Shown in pieces: positions 11,553-23,395 of a DNA stretch of 64,000 bases. The translations under genes and the position numbers were made by a program. Under the pieces are notes generated by a model, which did no database searches, had not been told where the DNA came from, and was given only the letters and a program-made list of their open reading frames with translations. Source of the stretch: Durusdinium trenchii (lineage: Eukaryota > Sar > Dinophyceae > Suessiales > Symbiodiniaceae); NCBI GenBank assembly GCA_963970005.1, contig CAXAMN010022862.1, positions 496,646-560,645 of the forward strand, read 5' to 3'. Each line of letters begins with the position of its first letter. Positions within the stretch are counted from its first letter, which is position 1.

Positions 11553-11610
11553 AGTCGTTGTAGTTGTAGTAGTTGTTGTTGTGGTCGTTGTCGTTGTGGC
11601 GCTCGTGATC
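11553..11610. repeat. GTT/GTN trinucleotide microsatellite
   Basis: An interrupted run of GTT, GTG and GTC triplets. It lies shortly after the minisatellite and accounts for a poly-Val or poly-Thr open frame. Confidence 0.8.
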
Positions 11611-14547
11611 GTTGCCGTCGTCTCGGCCGCATCGCTGCATGGCGTCAAGTCAGCTGTTGCAGTTGAAGCACCTGGCAGATTGTGCTCCCCAACCTTTCTC
11701 GCACGAGTGATGGGTCTCCCACATTGTAGAACACTTTTTTGAAGAGAATGGACTAATTAGACCACTGCTTCCATCAATACGGTGTATGGCCAGAAACAGG
11801 CCCGCAGCTTGATTTTGCAGCTGCATCAGCTGCATCAAATGATAAATGTTGCATGAGATGATCTATGTCTATGTATTTTCCTATCTTATCATCTATGGCA
11901 CGCCAGGCTGCGGCGGGTTCCCGCATTGAGCTCCGCAAGCAAAACCAAAAATACACATATTGCATGGCATTTTGTAGTGTGTATAGATATATATAAACAT
12001 AAATATATAAATACATAATATAGGTCGTATGATACTGTATGTATAGGTGCACACAGTGCAAAGTCGTCACGTTACATAAATCAAATACACCGGCAGTATC
12101 GCCAATCTTTCTGATTCTTGCCAGGCCACCTTCGGTACTCAGTCTCTTGCACAGCCTTGGACTATGCACCAAGGGGTGCCAAATGCAATGCTGCATTGCA
12201 TCAAATCCATCAAACCCATGCTGCTACTTTCTTAGTAACTCTGTTGTTTATGCTGACCCATGGAGTGTCACTAGAGGATGGCTCACCCAGAACTTCAAAA
12301 AAAAAGTGAAGAATATGCGATCACACACAGAGTGAAATCATGTGAAATCTTCACCAACCTGCTTCTCTTCTCCAAGTTGCAGAATTTCAACTGTATCGCT
12401 TGACTGACCCCGGGTGCCCTTGACCTCGGTTTGTTCGAGACACAAACGCATCTGTCAACTTGCTCCAAACAGCGAATTTCACAAGTGGTATAGTTCCAAA
12501 TCATATGAACTAGTTTGGATACGTTTGAACAAATCAACCCAACCTTAACCTCCAAATAAGCACAATTCTTAGGCTCAAACGGTCAGTTTCAGGTCCGTCA
12601 CGATCCTCTCTCCGGACCTCCAATGTCCGCATCACGGTGTCGCGTCCCGTCGAATGCTCGTGTCATGCGCAACGCGCCTGTCGGTGTCTTGGATCACCAC
12701 GCTGGAGCCCTGCAGGGTTACACAAAATGTCTTCCATCATACATTAAGTTCTGGAAGATAATCGCCATGAAAAGAGCCCTTTAGCCGTGTTTGTAGAGAT
12801 TCTCAACTTCCATGATTGTTTAATAAAATGAAGTGTAGTTTCTGTGGGGGTATAGGACACCGAATGACACCAGGACATACCACACCATTGAACATTGTAT
12901 ATATATATATATCATGATATAAACCATCCGCTAGCTCCATGCTGCTCTATGATGCTGTCGAGGATGTTGCCCAGCTGCTTCTCCGACGGTGCGGGGCAAT
13001 CGACCGTTGTACTTGTGCCTTGTCTACACTGTGAAGCAAGTGGGTGATGCTGGCGTCAGTCCTCAAGCGCAAGGCTCAAGAATTCAGGCAGGCACCTTGG
13101 AACTTCAGGATTCCAAGAAACACATGACGTTCACGGGAGAACCCCTTTAGAATTTCATACTGTCCCTATGTCCAAGGTCCTGTTTCAAGTTGGACTTGCA
13201 GCTGGAGTCCCACAGTCCCACACGGTCCTGCTGTCACCATCCCAGTGATGCACTTGCACTTTGTTGGCATAGGAGGTTCCTGCTTCAGCCAGTCACAGCT
13301 TTGTTGTCACACATAGCGACAGGGTCTGCCCTCCACAAAGCGGTGCCTGGAAACTCTTGCATGTTTGATGATGCTTGTCTGGTTGTTCCTCAACCCCCCC
13401 ATGCCTTGCAGGTACTGGTCGGTACCTCACATAGAAACTCAACATGTGAACACATCCTACAGTATACTGATCGGAAGAGAAATGAGATCTGTTGGTCGCC
13501 TGTAGTGGCCCGCCATGACAAAACCAGAAAAGCGGCCACGTTCAACCTGCGGAGAGACCATTGACAATGGATGATCTTGGAATCACCTGATGGCTCTTGA
13601 CGGATAGATCAAATGGGCTAGCATGTATGACATATGATTGATTTCTTCTCCACAACCTAGGGCCCTGCCTCCGACCAGGGGCTGAGGAATCCACTTCAAT
13701 TTTCACCTGCCCGGTGTGGCACATGGCTTCAAAGCCTAGCTACACTCTCCAGGCCTAATCAGAGCACCCCACATGACATGTCCAAACGCCCTGAGCACCT
13801 TCTTTTGATTCTTTTGGATCCCCAAGCATCTCACTCCGCTACGGCGAAGCAAACAGTGACACACTGTGACACTTGCTTCTTCGGGTTGGCTGAGACCCTG
13901 ACACCGCTCAAAGCATTGGAACCTCACATTCCGACCCAGTTCTTAAGATTTCAGCCACCGCTGCAGCTTCCTCTGCTCACGAGTTCAGCAAACAAATAGC
14001 AATACAATGTTCTAAATATATATATATATATGATTATATATGTAGAATGTCGTATATTTATTCTTTTGTGCATATATAAAACAAATATCAGTGTATATAT
14101 ATATATATATGATTATCAATGGCTGTTTAAACATGTTCAAGCCAAACCAATGCTTCCAAATCCGTGGGGTCACCTCTCAAAGCCGCACCGTGTCTTTTGA
14201 ACACCGGAGGGTGCTCTAAGGGCAACGCCAAGGGCATTGAGCGTCAAGCGTGTGGAGGTCGACTGGGCCACATTGCTCAAGATTAGGGCATCCTGTCAGA
14301 AGAGCCACAAACAAGGTAGAAAAACATAGGGCGTAGAAGCGTGAGCGCTCTTGCTTCACGCCATGGCAACCCTTGTCATTGTTGGACGAGTGGATTGAAC
14401 GGAGAAGTGTGATTTGGTACAAATTACCCTTAGAGCGAACCGAGCCCAGCACAGGTGGCGTGACTCTGAGCAAGTGGCATGAAAAGAGGCAAAATGGGAA
14501 ATGAGAAGCAGGGCCCACAACAAACCAGAACAACGAGCCACAAAAAC
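11611..14547. other. No supported gene
   Basis: It contains AT dinucleotide tracts (12897-12917, 14016-14035, 14094-14112) and otherwise unremarkable sequence. Open frames of 60-140 codons lack protein-like composition or splice signals I trust. Confidence 0.4.
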
Positions 14548-14858
14548 CTAGTGTGAAACCGAACGCTTGCGAGCTTGGATCTGGGCCTTCAGGCGAAGTA
14601 GCATGCGAACCGTGTCCTCTGGTTTACACGGTGGAACTTCAGCACATGAGATTGGAGGTGGATTATCCCTGGGCAGCGTAATGTGTCGAGGTAACGTCTG
14701 GTTCCCCGATCGGCCATGCCGCAAGAAAAATTTGTGAAGAGAATCAAGCACAATTTGACCACACGCAAGTGTAGGACGAACTTTGAACCCCGCAAGTCTA
14801 ACACCAAACCACCCAAAGAGTGCCCCCAAAGCACTTCCCGCAAACAGCTCTGGTGAGG
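14548..14858 (-). CDS. Terminal exon of unknown protein
   Basis: A clear TTTCAG acceptor just upstream of 14858 opens a frame of about 103 codons to a TAG at 14550-14548. The peptide starts with a Gly/Ala/Phe-rich hydrophobic segment (GSALGALFGWFGVRLAGF), continues with basic and Pro-rich sequence, and ends in a basic helix (RMLLRLKAQIQARKR). Composition and the clean acceptor argue for real coding. The exon begins with two bases of a split codon, so the upstream exon must end one base into a codon. That exon was not found with confidence; 15324-15572 is a candidate. No family recognised. Confidence 0.5.
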
Positions 14859-15030
14859 CTGAAACACCAACACTGTTCAGGGACGAACACTCCGCCGATG
14901 GTCACTAAGTACTAAGTCCCAAAAAGCTTCTGTGAGGACCACATGCAATCATGTTTCATGGCCTGAGGGTAGTCTGCAAAACCCAGTTGCCACGAGTGCA
15001 GAAAGTTGTAACCTCGAAGTCTGCCATCTC

Positions 15031-15063
<33 letters not shown>

Positions 15064-15323
15064 GAGTGTTTGTCGTTTGACCCAACCCTCGAGGAGAAGC
15101 AAGGGCTAGGGCTGCTCAGGGCTCAAGCTGCTCAGGGCTGCTTGGTGACTATTTATATATACAAATATATATATATATATACGCCTTCTTTGGCTCATAG
15201 CTCCACACACACACAATTTCTACTCAGCTAAGAGCCCGACACCTGGTCGAGCAACAATAACCCATAGCAGAGCTGGTGTCGGAATATTCCTGCAGCTTCA
15301 GAACAGTGAGCAACATGTGCAAA

Positions 15324-15572
15324 TTAGATCAAGTGCATGTCCTGAAGTGATCCCATGCGGTTCTGACCAAATGGGCCTTTGTTTGCTTTTTTCCCTCGTC
15401 CGTTAGTTATCCTTCTACAGAGTGCTTGTCGTGCCTTGAAGACTCTGAAAGGATCCCCTCCTGACTTGTGAAAGGACCCCCTGCATGGTGTAGCTTCCAA
15501 TTGTGCCCAATTTCGTGGAGAAAGAGCACCGGCGAAGCCACATAGCTCTCTCTGTACCAAGTCAAACCTCAC
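15324..15572 (-). CDS. Weak exon candidate
   Basis: An open minus-strand stretch of about 82 codons with mixed, protein-like composition and a basic segment (CRRITNGRGKKANKG). There is no ATG at its head. It lies about 470 bp upstream of the 14.5-kb terminal exon on the same strand and could belong to that gene; I could not match splice phases. It may be a chance frame. Confidence 0.22.
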   Translation of the reverse strand: MRFDLVQRELCGFAGALSPRNWAQLEATPCRGSFHKSGGDPFRVFKARQALCRRITNGRGKKANKGPFGQNRMGSLQDMHLI

Positions 15573-16198
15573 GTCTTGTTGCTGGGTCTAGCTGGGTTTA
15601 GGCAAGCCATAAGTCAACACATGCCAAAAAGCAGCAAGTTCTCTCAAGTGTCCATCTGCACGAAATCCAAGTCAGGGTCTTGGTCTTAGCCTTAAGTTGC
15701 ATAATCGCAGCGTCGAGTTGCCGCCACCCACCGTGCCCAGCCCAACAGCTGACAGCCACGAGGATGGAAGAATCATCAGCTTGAAGTAGTTGTCGTCCTT
15801 GGTACCATGGCATTCTAGCTCATGCATCTCTCACTCTTTCTTTCTTCCTCTCCCTCGCCCTCTCCTCTCTCCCTCTGATCGCTGAAGTCAATCAAATTCC
15901 AAGACGCCCATTCAGGAGTGCCGGAGAGCTGTGCCTAGGCAAAACCAGTCAAATCATCGGAGGAAGAGTGCAGATCGCAAAGCAAGTTCTTCAATATCAA
16001 TTGGGCAAACCCGACATGTCTATAATGGTCTATATGTATATATACATATATGTATATATCTATATGTGCATCCGTGCTGCGCCCGATCAATTCCATCAAG
16101 CGAAACAAACTTCAAAGGAACTGGCCTCAATGGCTTGATACGTGGACCATACATCTGACGAATCTGGGCAGCCATCGACGGGGCCCACCACAGAACCA

Positions 16199-16246
16199 GT
16201 GAAGCTGACCGTTCCTGGTCGACGTGAAGCTGACCGTTCCTGGTCG
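16199..16246. repeat. 23-bp tandem duplication
   Basis: A perfect 23-base unit containing GAAGCTGACCGTTCCTGGTC occurs at 16199-16221 and again at 16224-16246, two bases apart. The rest of 15600-18680 holds no gene I can support. Confidence 0.85.
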
Positions 16247-18683
16247 TTTGGAAGTTCCATCAACCCCAACGCACCTCGGGAGCAAACCCCCATGACCTGA
16301 CAGCTTCACAGGCGTTGCCGCTGACTGGTTGCAAAAGGGTTGCCCTGCCCGACGCAAAAACCCATCGTGACGCACGCGACGCTGCAGCAGCGGTCGTGTT
16401 TTTGCGCCTGCTGGAAGGAGCCGGCGGTGTGGTCAAAAAACCTGTCGTCGCTGCTGAGCCCGGCGAGCGAGCGGGTCTTGTTCTTTAACCCCGGTGGGTT
16501 CTGCTGATGTTTTCCGAACATGGTCAAATGACCTGACGGATGCTGTGCTGAGTAGCTTGGTGAGTGTACCGTAGTGTACCCATGTTGGTCAGCCATTAAC
16601 CATTCATTAACCTTGGGTCTATCCTAATAGCTGTAACAGTGGATGATGGTTAGTAAAGGCCTTGTCCAAAAATAGTGATAATTGTTTACTGACTGTTACA
16701 GGCAATAGGACAGACCCTACATTAACCCATACTTCAAATACATTCAAGTACATCTTTCTTCACGACCACTGGGGTTGCCTCGTTCTGACAACTAAGGCAT
16801 CAGCGCACTTTGCAAACGGTCCTTTGTGATGTCGTCCTGCAAGTTATTTCCACCTGAGCCCAAGCACAACCGGGTTGACGTCCGTCCGATGGCATTTTTG
16901 CACAGCTTATATAGCCATCTTGTCCGCTTAGCCCTCGTCGTCAAGAGTTGCGTCATTTACAAGTGTCACACACGGCTGGTACAGCACGACCACCGCAGTA
17001 TTCTGAGTGGCAGCATTGCCCTCAGTTCCATCGGATTCTAACAAGTGAGCCCTGAGCACAGCATTCAACATCTGTGAATCGAATTCTCTTTACAGGCCCA
17101 CTTCTCAGCCTCGAGCATTTAACCTGCAAGAATGCTTGCAATAGAAAAAACAATTAAAGAAACTGCAGCAAGCCGACAACTAGTGGAGCATAGTGACATA
17201 GTGGAACTGAGCCGACTGTATTGCCCACTGCTCTCCGTCCAGTGATTCAGGACTCAAGACTACAAAAAAAACAATGCATAAAACTTCACGAGGCTCCAGT
17301 GCTGGGTTCGGCAGGGGCAGGGGTGTTAGGTGGAAGTTTGACAGGTCGAAGAGATTGCAATGGGCACCTACGTCCAGCGTGGCCAGCCAACTCGCCAGCA
17401 TCTCTGGTATACTCCAAAGAGTTCCTGTGGGCATCCACAAATCTTCTCCATCAAACCCTTATCACTGACTCATCAGCCAGTTGATCTGTTGAAGAAACGT
17501 TTGCCAGTTAATCTGTCAGGCTCCCCGGCGCGACAAAGACTCCACGCTTGTCGGAGCCCTCAGGGTGCGGGACTAAATGAGAGGAGCTCAGGTCACTCTT
17601 GGTGTGTCCTTCTTGTGCTTTGTCGCGCATTGAAGCTTCCTTGCTTCTGCGGTGTGTGTGTGTGTGCTGTTGTTGTTTAAATGTTTCGGATGTGACGGAT
17701 GTGTCGTTTCTCTGCTTGTTCATTGGTTTGGTTGACTGCTCGCTGTTTCTCTTGCCGTTGTCTTCCGGCATTTCATCCGTAGAAAACCTGTGGGTCCTGT
17801 GGATGCCACGGACCTCTTTTCAGCGAACATCGCCTCCCATGAGCGGCGAAAAAACGCAGGGCCCCGTTCGCACGGCCCCGTTCGAGAGGGTTGGGACAAG
17901 TTGGGACAGAATCCTCTGAATTCCAGGGAGCTTATGGTGGAGTACATGCTGCATGACTTGTAACTTGCCTGGAAGGTGGTGGTACACATCAGGCCGCTTC
18001 AGAGACAGAACTATGACCAGCCAAGTGCTCAAACAGACACGCCAACATGCACGTACACAAACACACACATTGGCCAAGGGGCGGTTTAAGAATCATGAAG
18101 AATCAAATTGGTGACGCAAACTACAACAAACCATGATGCCAAGGGTACCGTCAGCTCTGGCCACGACTATGGAATGGAACGTTTCTGAGCTTCAAACAGC
18201 GGCGATTCCAGCAGCTAAAGCGTGATCCTTCATGTCCGCCTGCGACAAGCATCGCTCTCTGTCTCAGTCGCGTCCGGTCCCCTAAAGACCGAAGGCTCGC
18301 AAAGAAATCAACGATACGGGAATTGGAATTACATGGCCGTGGGTCAAAACCAGGATACCTTGGTTGACCTAATCTGGAAGGTCAAGCTACATTTTTTTCA
18401 TGTTTGGTGGGGTTCCAGGTTTTGACCCATCCCCATATCTAATAAATTGCCTCACCTTCTTACATGGAAACGAGACTAAAAACTGAACAACAAGGATTTC
18501 TGCATCTCTGCCTTGAGCTGATCAGCTATTGCACTGTCTGTCTCTTGGAACCCGGTGATGTTCACTGACGCCCCATGTTGAAGGCCTCATGAAAATGCCA
18601 CCGAACTCATGCGTTCAAATAATGGATGTTCTTGATTAATAAAATTTGGATACTGTATGACCGGTGGTGTATGAATCAAGAGT

Positions 18684-19583
18684 CTACATTGCTCGTCCTT
18701 CTCGTAGTGACATACATGAACCCTCGAAGCCCCGGTTCTGAAGCCCGACCATCGTCCTCCTGTGGCTCTGGCCCATAGGCATCTTTGTGCCTGCATTGCC
18801 TCCATCAAACAGAAAAAAAAACATAGATCTTCCACGAAGAAAAATTGATCTTACCGATGTGCTGGTCCAAGGAAAACACTTAAATATCATGTCGTACGTA
18901 CGGTACCACTAAGCTCCCAGCCAGCGGTGTTGGGAAAAGACACGGTGACCAAGTCACTCTCAGGATGTCCCGGTGGGATGAAGGCGACATCCACCCTGTG
19001 GAAAAGAAGTTGGCTTGATCCTCCACACATGTACACGTATACACAATAGCTTAAATAATCATTACTGACATCACTACAGTACATACAACTACATATCATT
19101 ACCATAGACCATAGTATGCATTTACAATGAAGACAGTTCTCCAAACGATACCAGCAGCTGGAAGAAAAAGAACAGCCTTACCTGGCTGGCTCGGGACCAA
19201 AGGCATCCTGCTTTACAACCTGGCTCGACGTTCCGACGGCTCGGTGCAGTCCCAACCATCCTCACTGGGCTCTGTGCTCTGACTTCCACCGTGTAACCAG
19301 TGAGGGTGCCACTCCTTGGTGTGCTTGGTCTGAGGGTCTGATAGAAAGATTTGGACACTCGAGTGCAAATGCTTTTGTAGTTGATAGCTATTCTCTCTAA
19401 CTCTTCCTCCAGTGCGTTGTCCAAGCATAGCATGCCTAATCCGAACTTCTTCCAGCGGTTCCCCAGCGCAAGCACTTGGTGCATGTCTAGCATCTGCGAC
19501 AGGCGCCGTACATGAGGATCATCATGAGGGGCGTACCAGGTGGCCCTCGTCAGGTGAGACAATGGGATCACACGGTGGATCAT
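18684..19583 (-). CDS. Three-exon gene of unknown function
   Basis: Exon 1 (19583-19182) starts at an ATG and runs exactly 134 codons to a strong donor CAG|GTAAGG. It is helical and charged (NALEEELERIAINYKS). Exon 2 (18995-18907) follows a TTCCACAG acceptor and encodes a segment including DVAFIPPGHPESDLVTVSF, then a GT donor one base into a codon. Exon 3 (18790-18684) begins after a CAG with two bases, so exons 2 and 3 join in phase (GWELS then GTKMPMG) and end at TAG. Exons 1 and 2 do not join in phase with the splice sites I chose, so a missed micro-exon or another donor is likely. No domain is recognised. Confidence 0.45.
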
Positions 19584-20215
19584 CTATCAGTGATCACTAT
19601 CATTGATTGTGACTTCAACTATCAGCTTGAGACGAAATAAATCAAACAGAAATCAAACTTTGTGATTGTTGTGATGTGTTTTCTTTTTTTTAGATGTATC
19701 TTTAATTACTGTAATGGTGTCAATTCATGTTCTTTATTTGTTCTGGATATGTTGTATGATTCAGGTTCAGCTGAATACAATATATTTTCTGTTGTTAAAT
19801 GACTGTACAACCTTGGAAATGCATCATGACGAGGCTACCATATGCAAATCAGAAAACACAGCATGAATAAGTTATAACTGTTTCGTCAAAGATCATCAAA
19901 GTGCTGTGCTTTACAGGGTTTCGAGGTTTCTGACAATTTTCCAGGTGCTTGGCTGCGGCGTCTCTCAGTCTTAGTCTTCAATTATCATAAAATAAACATA
20001 CCACTTCTCCACAACAAATTACATAAATGAAAAAGGTGTTCCTAAGTCACAGTCTTATTTAAAAACATAAATATATATATATATGTATATATATATTTAT
20101 ACATATATAGTTAATGCATGTTAATTCTCTCTCTATATATAAAAAAATTATAAAATATATATGTATATATATATATGCAAGACATTCTCCTGTCGCAGAA
20201 ATGGAACATCAAAAA

Positions 20216-20389
20216 TCATTGAATATGGCAACCTCCCCGACAAGAATCGAAGCTTGCAGCATTTCCAGGTTTTCTGATTTCGCGGCATTCCGCTCCGTTG
20301 AGATGCGCTGTCCTTCGAGGAGTCTCGGCAAAAACACCCGAGTCGACCCGCGTCGCAAGGATGAAAAGGGCCAGCCAAAGCGCCGCCAT
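20216..20389 (-). CDS. Possible small secreted peptide
   Basis: An ATG at 20389 opens a 58-residue frame. Its N-terminus is a good signal peptide (MAALWLALFILATRVDSGVFA). It is followed by a short polar region with two cysteines about 19 residues apart, then a third cysteine and a stop at 20216. Either a complete small secreted peptide or the first exon of a longer secreted protein; a GT dinucleotide at CGGGGAG|GTTGCC could be a donor. The family is unknown. Confidence 0.35.
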   Translation of the reverse strand: MAALWLALFILATRVDSGVFAETPRRTAHLNGAECREIRKPGNAASFDSCRGGCHIQ

Positions 20390-21005
20390 TGGCCTCACCA
20401 AGCATCCAACGAAGCTGTGCTTCCCTCTACCCCCTCACCAGTCCAGCCTTCGCCAAGGCTGCAACAATGCATATATGGCTCGTGTTTGAGCCGCAGCAGC
20501 GCACAAATATAATTGCCTTTCACTTTCAAATCGAACAAGTACTTGCTACCATCTACCTGGTCTCCACCCCCACTCGACGTCACATAGCTTGCCAAAGACT
20601 AAGCGAAACGCTCAGTGTCAAGCCCCTCCGTTGTCATAGCCACCTCAGGCTCAAGGTCTTTCTAAGAACGCTGCGCTGTCAGCAGCTCACGAGCTTTTTC
20701 TAAACATGCCGCCTAGTGTAGTGCATTCCGAATATCCCGGCCTTCTAGTCTTTCAATCACTCTGCTTTCTGCTTCGGTCAGGAAAATGCCGGCCACTCTT
20801 GGAGGGCCAGGCTGCATCAAACCCGAGTCGGTCATGAAGTCATATTATATGTCAAATCCTGTCAAACACTGCAATTCTGCTGTCTGTTGCTCTGACGAAC
20901 TCAGGTCTGTGAAAGGCCCCTTCGCCTCAAAAAAACAAAGCTAGATGTGAGTCTATCTGCATCTAAGTCTACTGGCCAACCATGTGAGTCTGCTAGCCGT
21001 TTCAG

Positions 21006-22946
21006 TCAATCTAAGTCTTCATCTTCGGACTCCGGCGGAGCATCCAAACCATCCGGACTCTCCGGACAAGCCTCAGGACTCTCTGTGCTCGTCTTCGACT
21101 GCATTTGACGAATGAGCTTCTGGGCTTTGCTTCGGATCGATGCACTGCCAGCATTCTCCTCAAGTTCTTCAATGTCTTGAATTGGAAAGGCTGCATAGAA
21201 ACGCTCTGAGTACTCTGCGGACAGGCTTGTCAAGGCCTTTTGAAGGTTGGAGATGAAAGTGAGGCAAAGGTCTTGGAGCTTTCCGTCGTGACTATCCATC
21301 AGCTCATGCATAACCGTCATACAGTCAGCATCCATCAAATCTCCCACAACTTCTGGCCTTTCGCTAGCATTTGTAATGCAAAAGGCGGCCTCTTTTCGAA
21401 CACTGAGTTCAGGATCTCTGGCGGTGATCACAAAGCGCTCGAAAAAGCCGGCATCTCTGATCTGCACCACTTGGTACAAAGGTCCTGCACAAATGTTAGA
21501 GAGCATCCAGCAGCATTCCTTCCTGATCTTCATCTTGGTGCTTGTTGTCAATTGCATCACCGACGGCAAGGGCTTGCAGCTCAAAACAGCATCCGTTTGC
21601 GCGTCATCGCCGGTGACAAGATTCCCTACAGTGCGGAGTGCAGGTGTATGCACCATCTGTGACGGGTGAGCCAACAGCTCCACCAGTCGATCACAAATTC
21701 CAGAATCGATCACGGATTGGATGTAGTTGTACTCTCCATCAGAAATGTAAGACATTGACCAAAGGGCATCTGTCAAGACATCAGTGTCACTACTTTTGCG
21801 CAGGTGCCGTGTAAGCACTGGCAATGCAGGCTTGAGGTCATCCAAACGTGGCTTGGGAGCGCCACGAAAGAAGTTGGAGATGGTCCAAACTGCATTGCGA
21901 ATGCAGGAGATCTTTGTGGTGCTCTCGAGCACCTGAAGTACTGCTGGCATCCCTTCGCTTTGAAGGCAAAGGTCTCGATGTTGAACCGAATCTCCAGCAA
22001 TATTTCCAATGGCCCAAATTGCTTGTTCTTGCACGTCTGGAGTCGAACTCTCTCGCATGATGTTGATGATGATGGGCACAGCATCCAGGTCCACAATGGC
22101 TTGGGTTTGCCGAGCATTCCCGGAGACGATGTTGAGCACTGCCCAAAGCGTCTCAAACTGCAACTGCGGGTTGGCCATTTGTTGGCTCAACTCCAGAAGC
22201 CGCGGGGCAACATCCAGCTCGAGTACTCGATCAATGGGTGGGTTGGCTTCCACTGACAGCACCTTTCTGAGGTGCGTGGCAGCATCTATTTGATATTCCA
22301 CGGATGATGACATGATCATAGCCTTCAAAACCTCCAGCTGATCCAGAACTGGAAGTGCTGGGTCTAGTTGCGGAATCTGCTGTGTCACGACCAAGACTTC
22401 GAGGCATCCTTTGCCTGCTGCAAATTCATGGGTCACAAGTTCCCGGCAGCTTTCCCCATCCTCCAGCTGTCTCTCAAAGGCTATGAGCTTCACTTCATCC
22501 ACACACCGGCCTAGAACATCTCCAACCTTTTCCCTGAGCCGTTCCACCGTCTCCAACTCCTCGGCCTTCATGGCCAAAATCACGGCCCCAGAAGCTGTAC
22601 GCACACGAAGCGCTTCTGTGTCAAATTCATCGGTCTTCTGCTTCTTCAAAGATGTGGAGCGCTTCAGCTTCACACTACTGCAAAAGATCCACTTCAAGGC
22701 TTCTTCGATCCTGATTGCCCGCACTGACTCATCCTGAATTTCTGAGAAGCAAAGTCTGAAGTTCTCCAGCAAAGTGTCGCTGCAGAACTCGGGGTCCAGC
22801 TTTCTCAAGACTTCCGAGAAGACCTGCCAGTCCATCACCTCATCCCCCTCAACCTGATGTCTTCTGAAGCATCCCAGAATGGACTCGAATGTTGCCTTGG
22901 AAGTCATGCCCCTTTGGGGATGCTTCACCAGCCACTGAGCCAAAAG
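21006..22946 (-). CDS. Importin-alpha-like ARM protein with ubiquitin-like region
   Basis: The exon starts after a TTCATTTCTTCAG acceptor and encodes about 646 residues; the first ATG is at 22907. Residues ~14-89 look like a degenerate EF-hand pair. Residues ~112-187 have the pattern of a ubiquitin-like fold (VRTASGAVILAMKAEELETV, then an LREKVGDVLG helix). Residues ~200-560 are ARM repeats of importin-alpha: LWAVLN, IWAIGNIAGDS, VWTISN, ALRTVGN with VTGDD, and CWMLSN keep the WxxxN cargo-binding ladder, while one repeat has WSMSY. The C-terminus is acidic (SEDEDLD). Importin-alpha carries nuclear proteins and binds importin-beta through an N-terminal IBB. I see no IBB; only a short basic stretch (KLKRSTSLKKQK, ~94-105) lies before the ubiquitin-like part. 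An upstream exon carrying it remains possible. Confidence 0.82.
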   Translation of the reverse strand, partial: LLAQWLVKHPQRGMTSKATFESILGCFRRHQVEGDEVMDWQVFSEVLRKLDPEFCSDTLLENFRLCFSEIQDESVRAIRIEEALKWIFCSSVKLKRSTSLKKQKTDEFDTEALRVRTASGAVILAMKAEELETVERLREKVGDVLGRCVDEVKLIAFERQLEDGESCRELVTHEFAAGKGCLEVLVVTQQIPQLDPALPVLDQLEVLKAMIMSSSVEYQIDAATHLRKVLSVEANPPIDRVLELDVAPRLLELSQQMANPQLQFETLWAVLNIVSGNARQTQAIVDLDAVPIIINIMRESSTPDVQEQAIWAIGNIAGDSVQHRDLCLQSEGMPAVLQVLESTTKISCIRNAVWTISNFFRGAPKPRLDDLKPALPVLTRHLRKSSDTDVLTDALWSMSYISDGEYNYIQSVIDSGICDRLVELLAHPSQMVHTPALRTVGNLVTGDDAQTDAVLSCKPLPSVMQLTTSTKMKIRKECCWMLSNICAGPLYQVVQIRDAGFFERFVITARDPELSVRKEAAFCITNASERPEVVGDLMDADCMTVMHELMDSHDGKLQDLCLTFISNLQKALTSLSAEYSERFYAAFPIQDIEELEENAGSASIRSKAQKLIRQMQSKTSTESPEACPESPDGLDAPPESEDEDLD

Positions 22947-23395
22947 CTGAAGAAATGAACTTGACCAAACCAAAGCAGTGAACCTACTGAGTCATGACAA
23001 GCCTTTCTCAACTACATGTCCTGACCTGTAGTTGGACACAACCTTCATTGGTTTTCTGGCTTTGCTTTGCGACATCTGGGGCCAGGCCGGTCCTCACGTG
23101 CCAAGTCGAGCATCTTCAGGCATGCCCACCTGCAGCACAATGCCCCCGTGACATTCAACGGTGTCTGTGCTGTGCTGATACTACTATATTACTGCACAGT
23201 ATATGCTTTACACATATAACCATATATACATATATGTATGCACACATCATCATACATCATATAAGGTCATCTATTTGCATCCTAAAGCCCAGCAGAAGTT
23301 CAGCGCAAACTGCTGCTTCAGCCTCGCCACTGGAACATCCCACGGCTGCGCAGAATGGCTCTGTTTGTTCAAACATGCACTCACTGACAATTCGG

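Noticed and set aside
13736-13927. Minus-strand phrase LRAFGHVMWGALIRPGE resembling a LINE C-terminal motif
   Set aside because: A single weak phrase with no reverse-transcriptase or endonuclease motif nearby.
18343-18426. Short inverted repeat TGGGTCAAAACC / GGTTTTGACCCA
   Set aside because: Only a ~12-base stem with no flanking target duplication; not enough to call a MITE.
22955-22990. Possible spliced-leader relic upstream of the importin-like exon
   Set aside because: Compared by eye with the dinoflagellate spliced leader, only scattered bases match.
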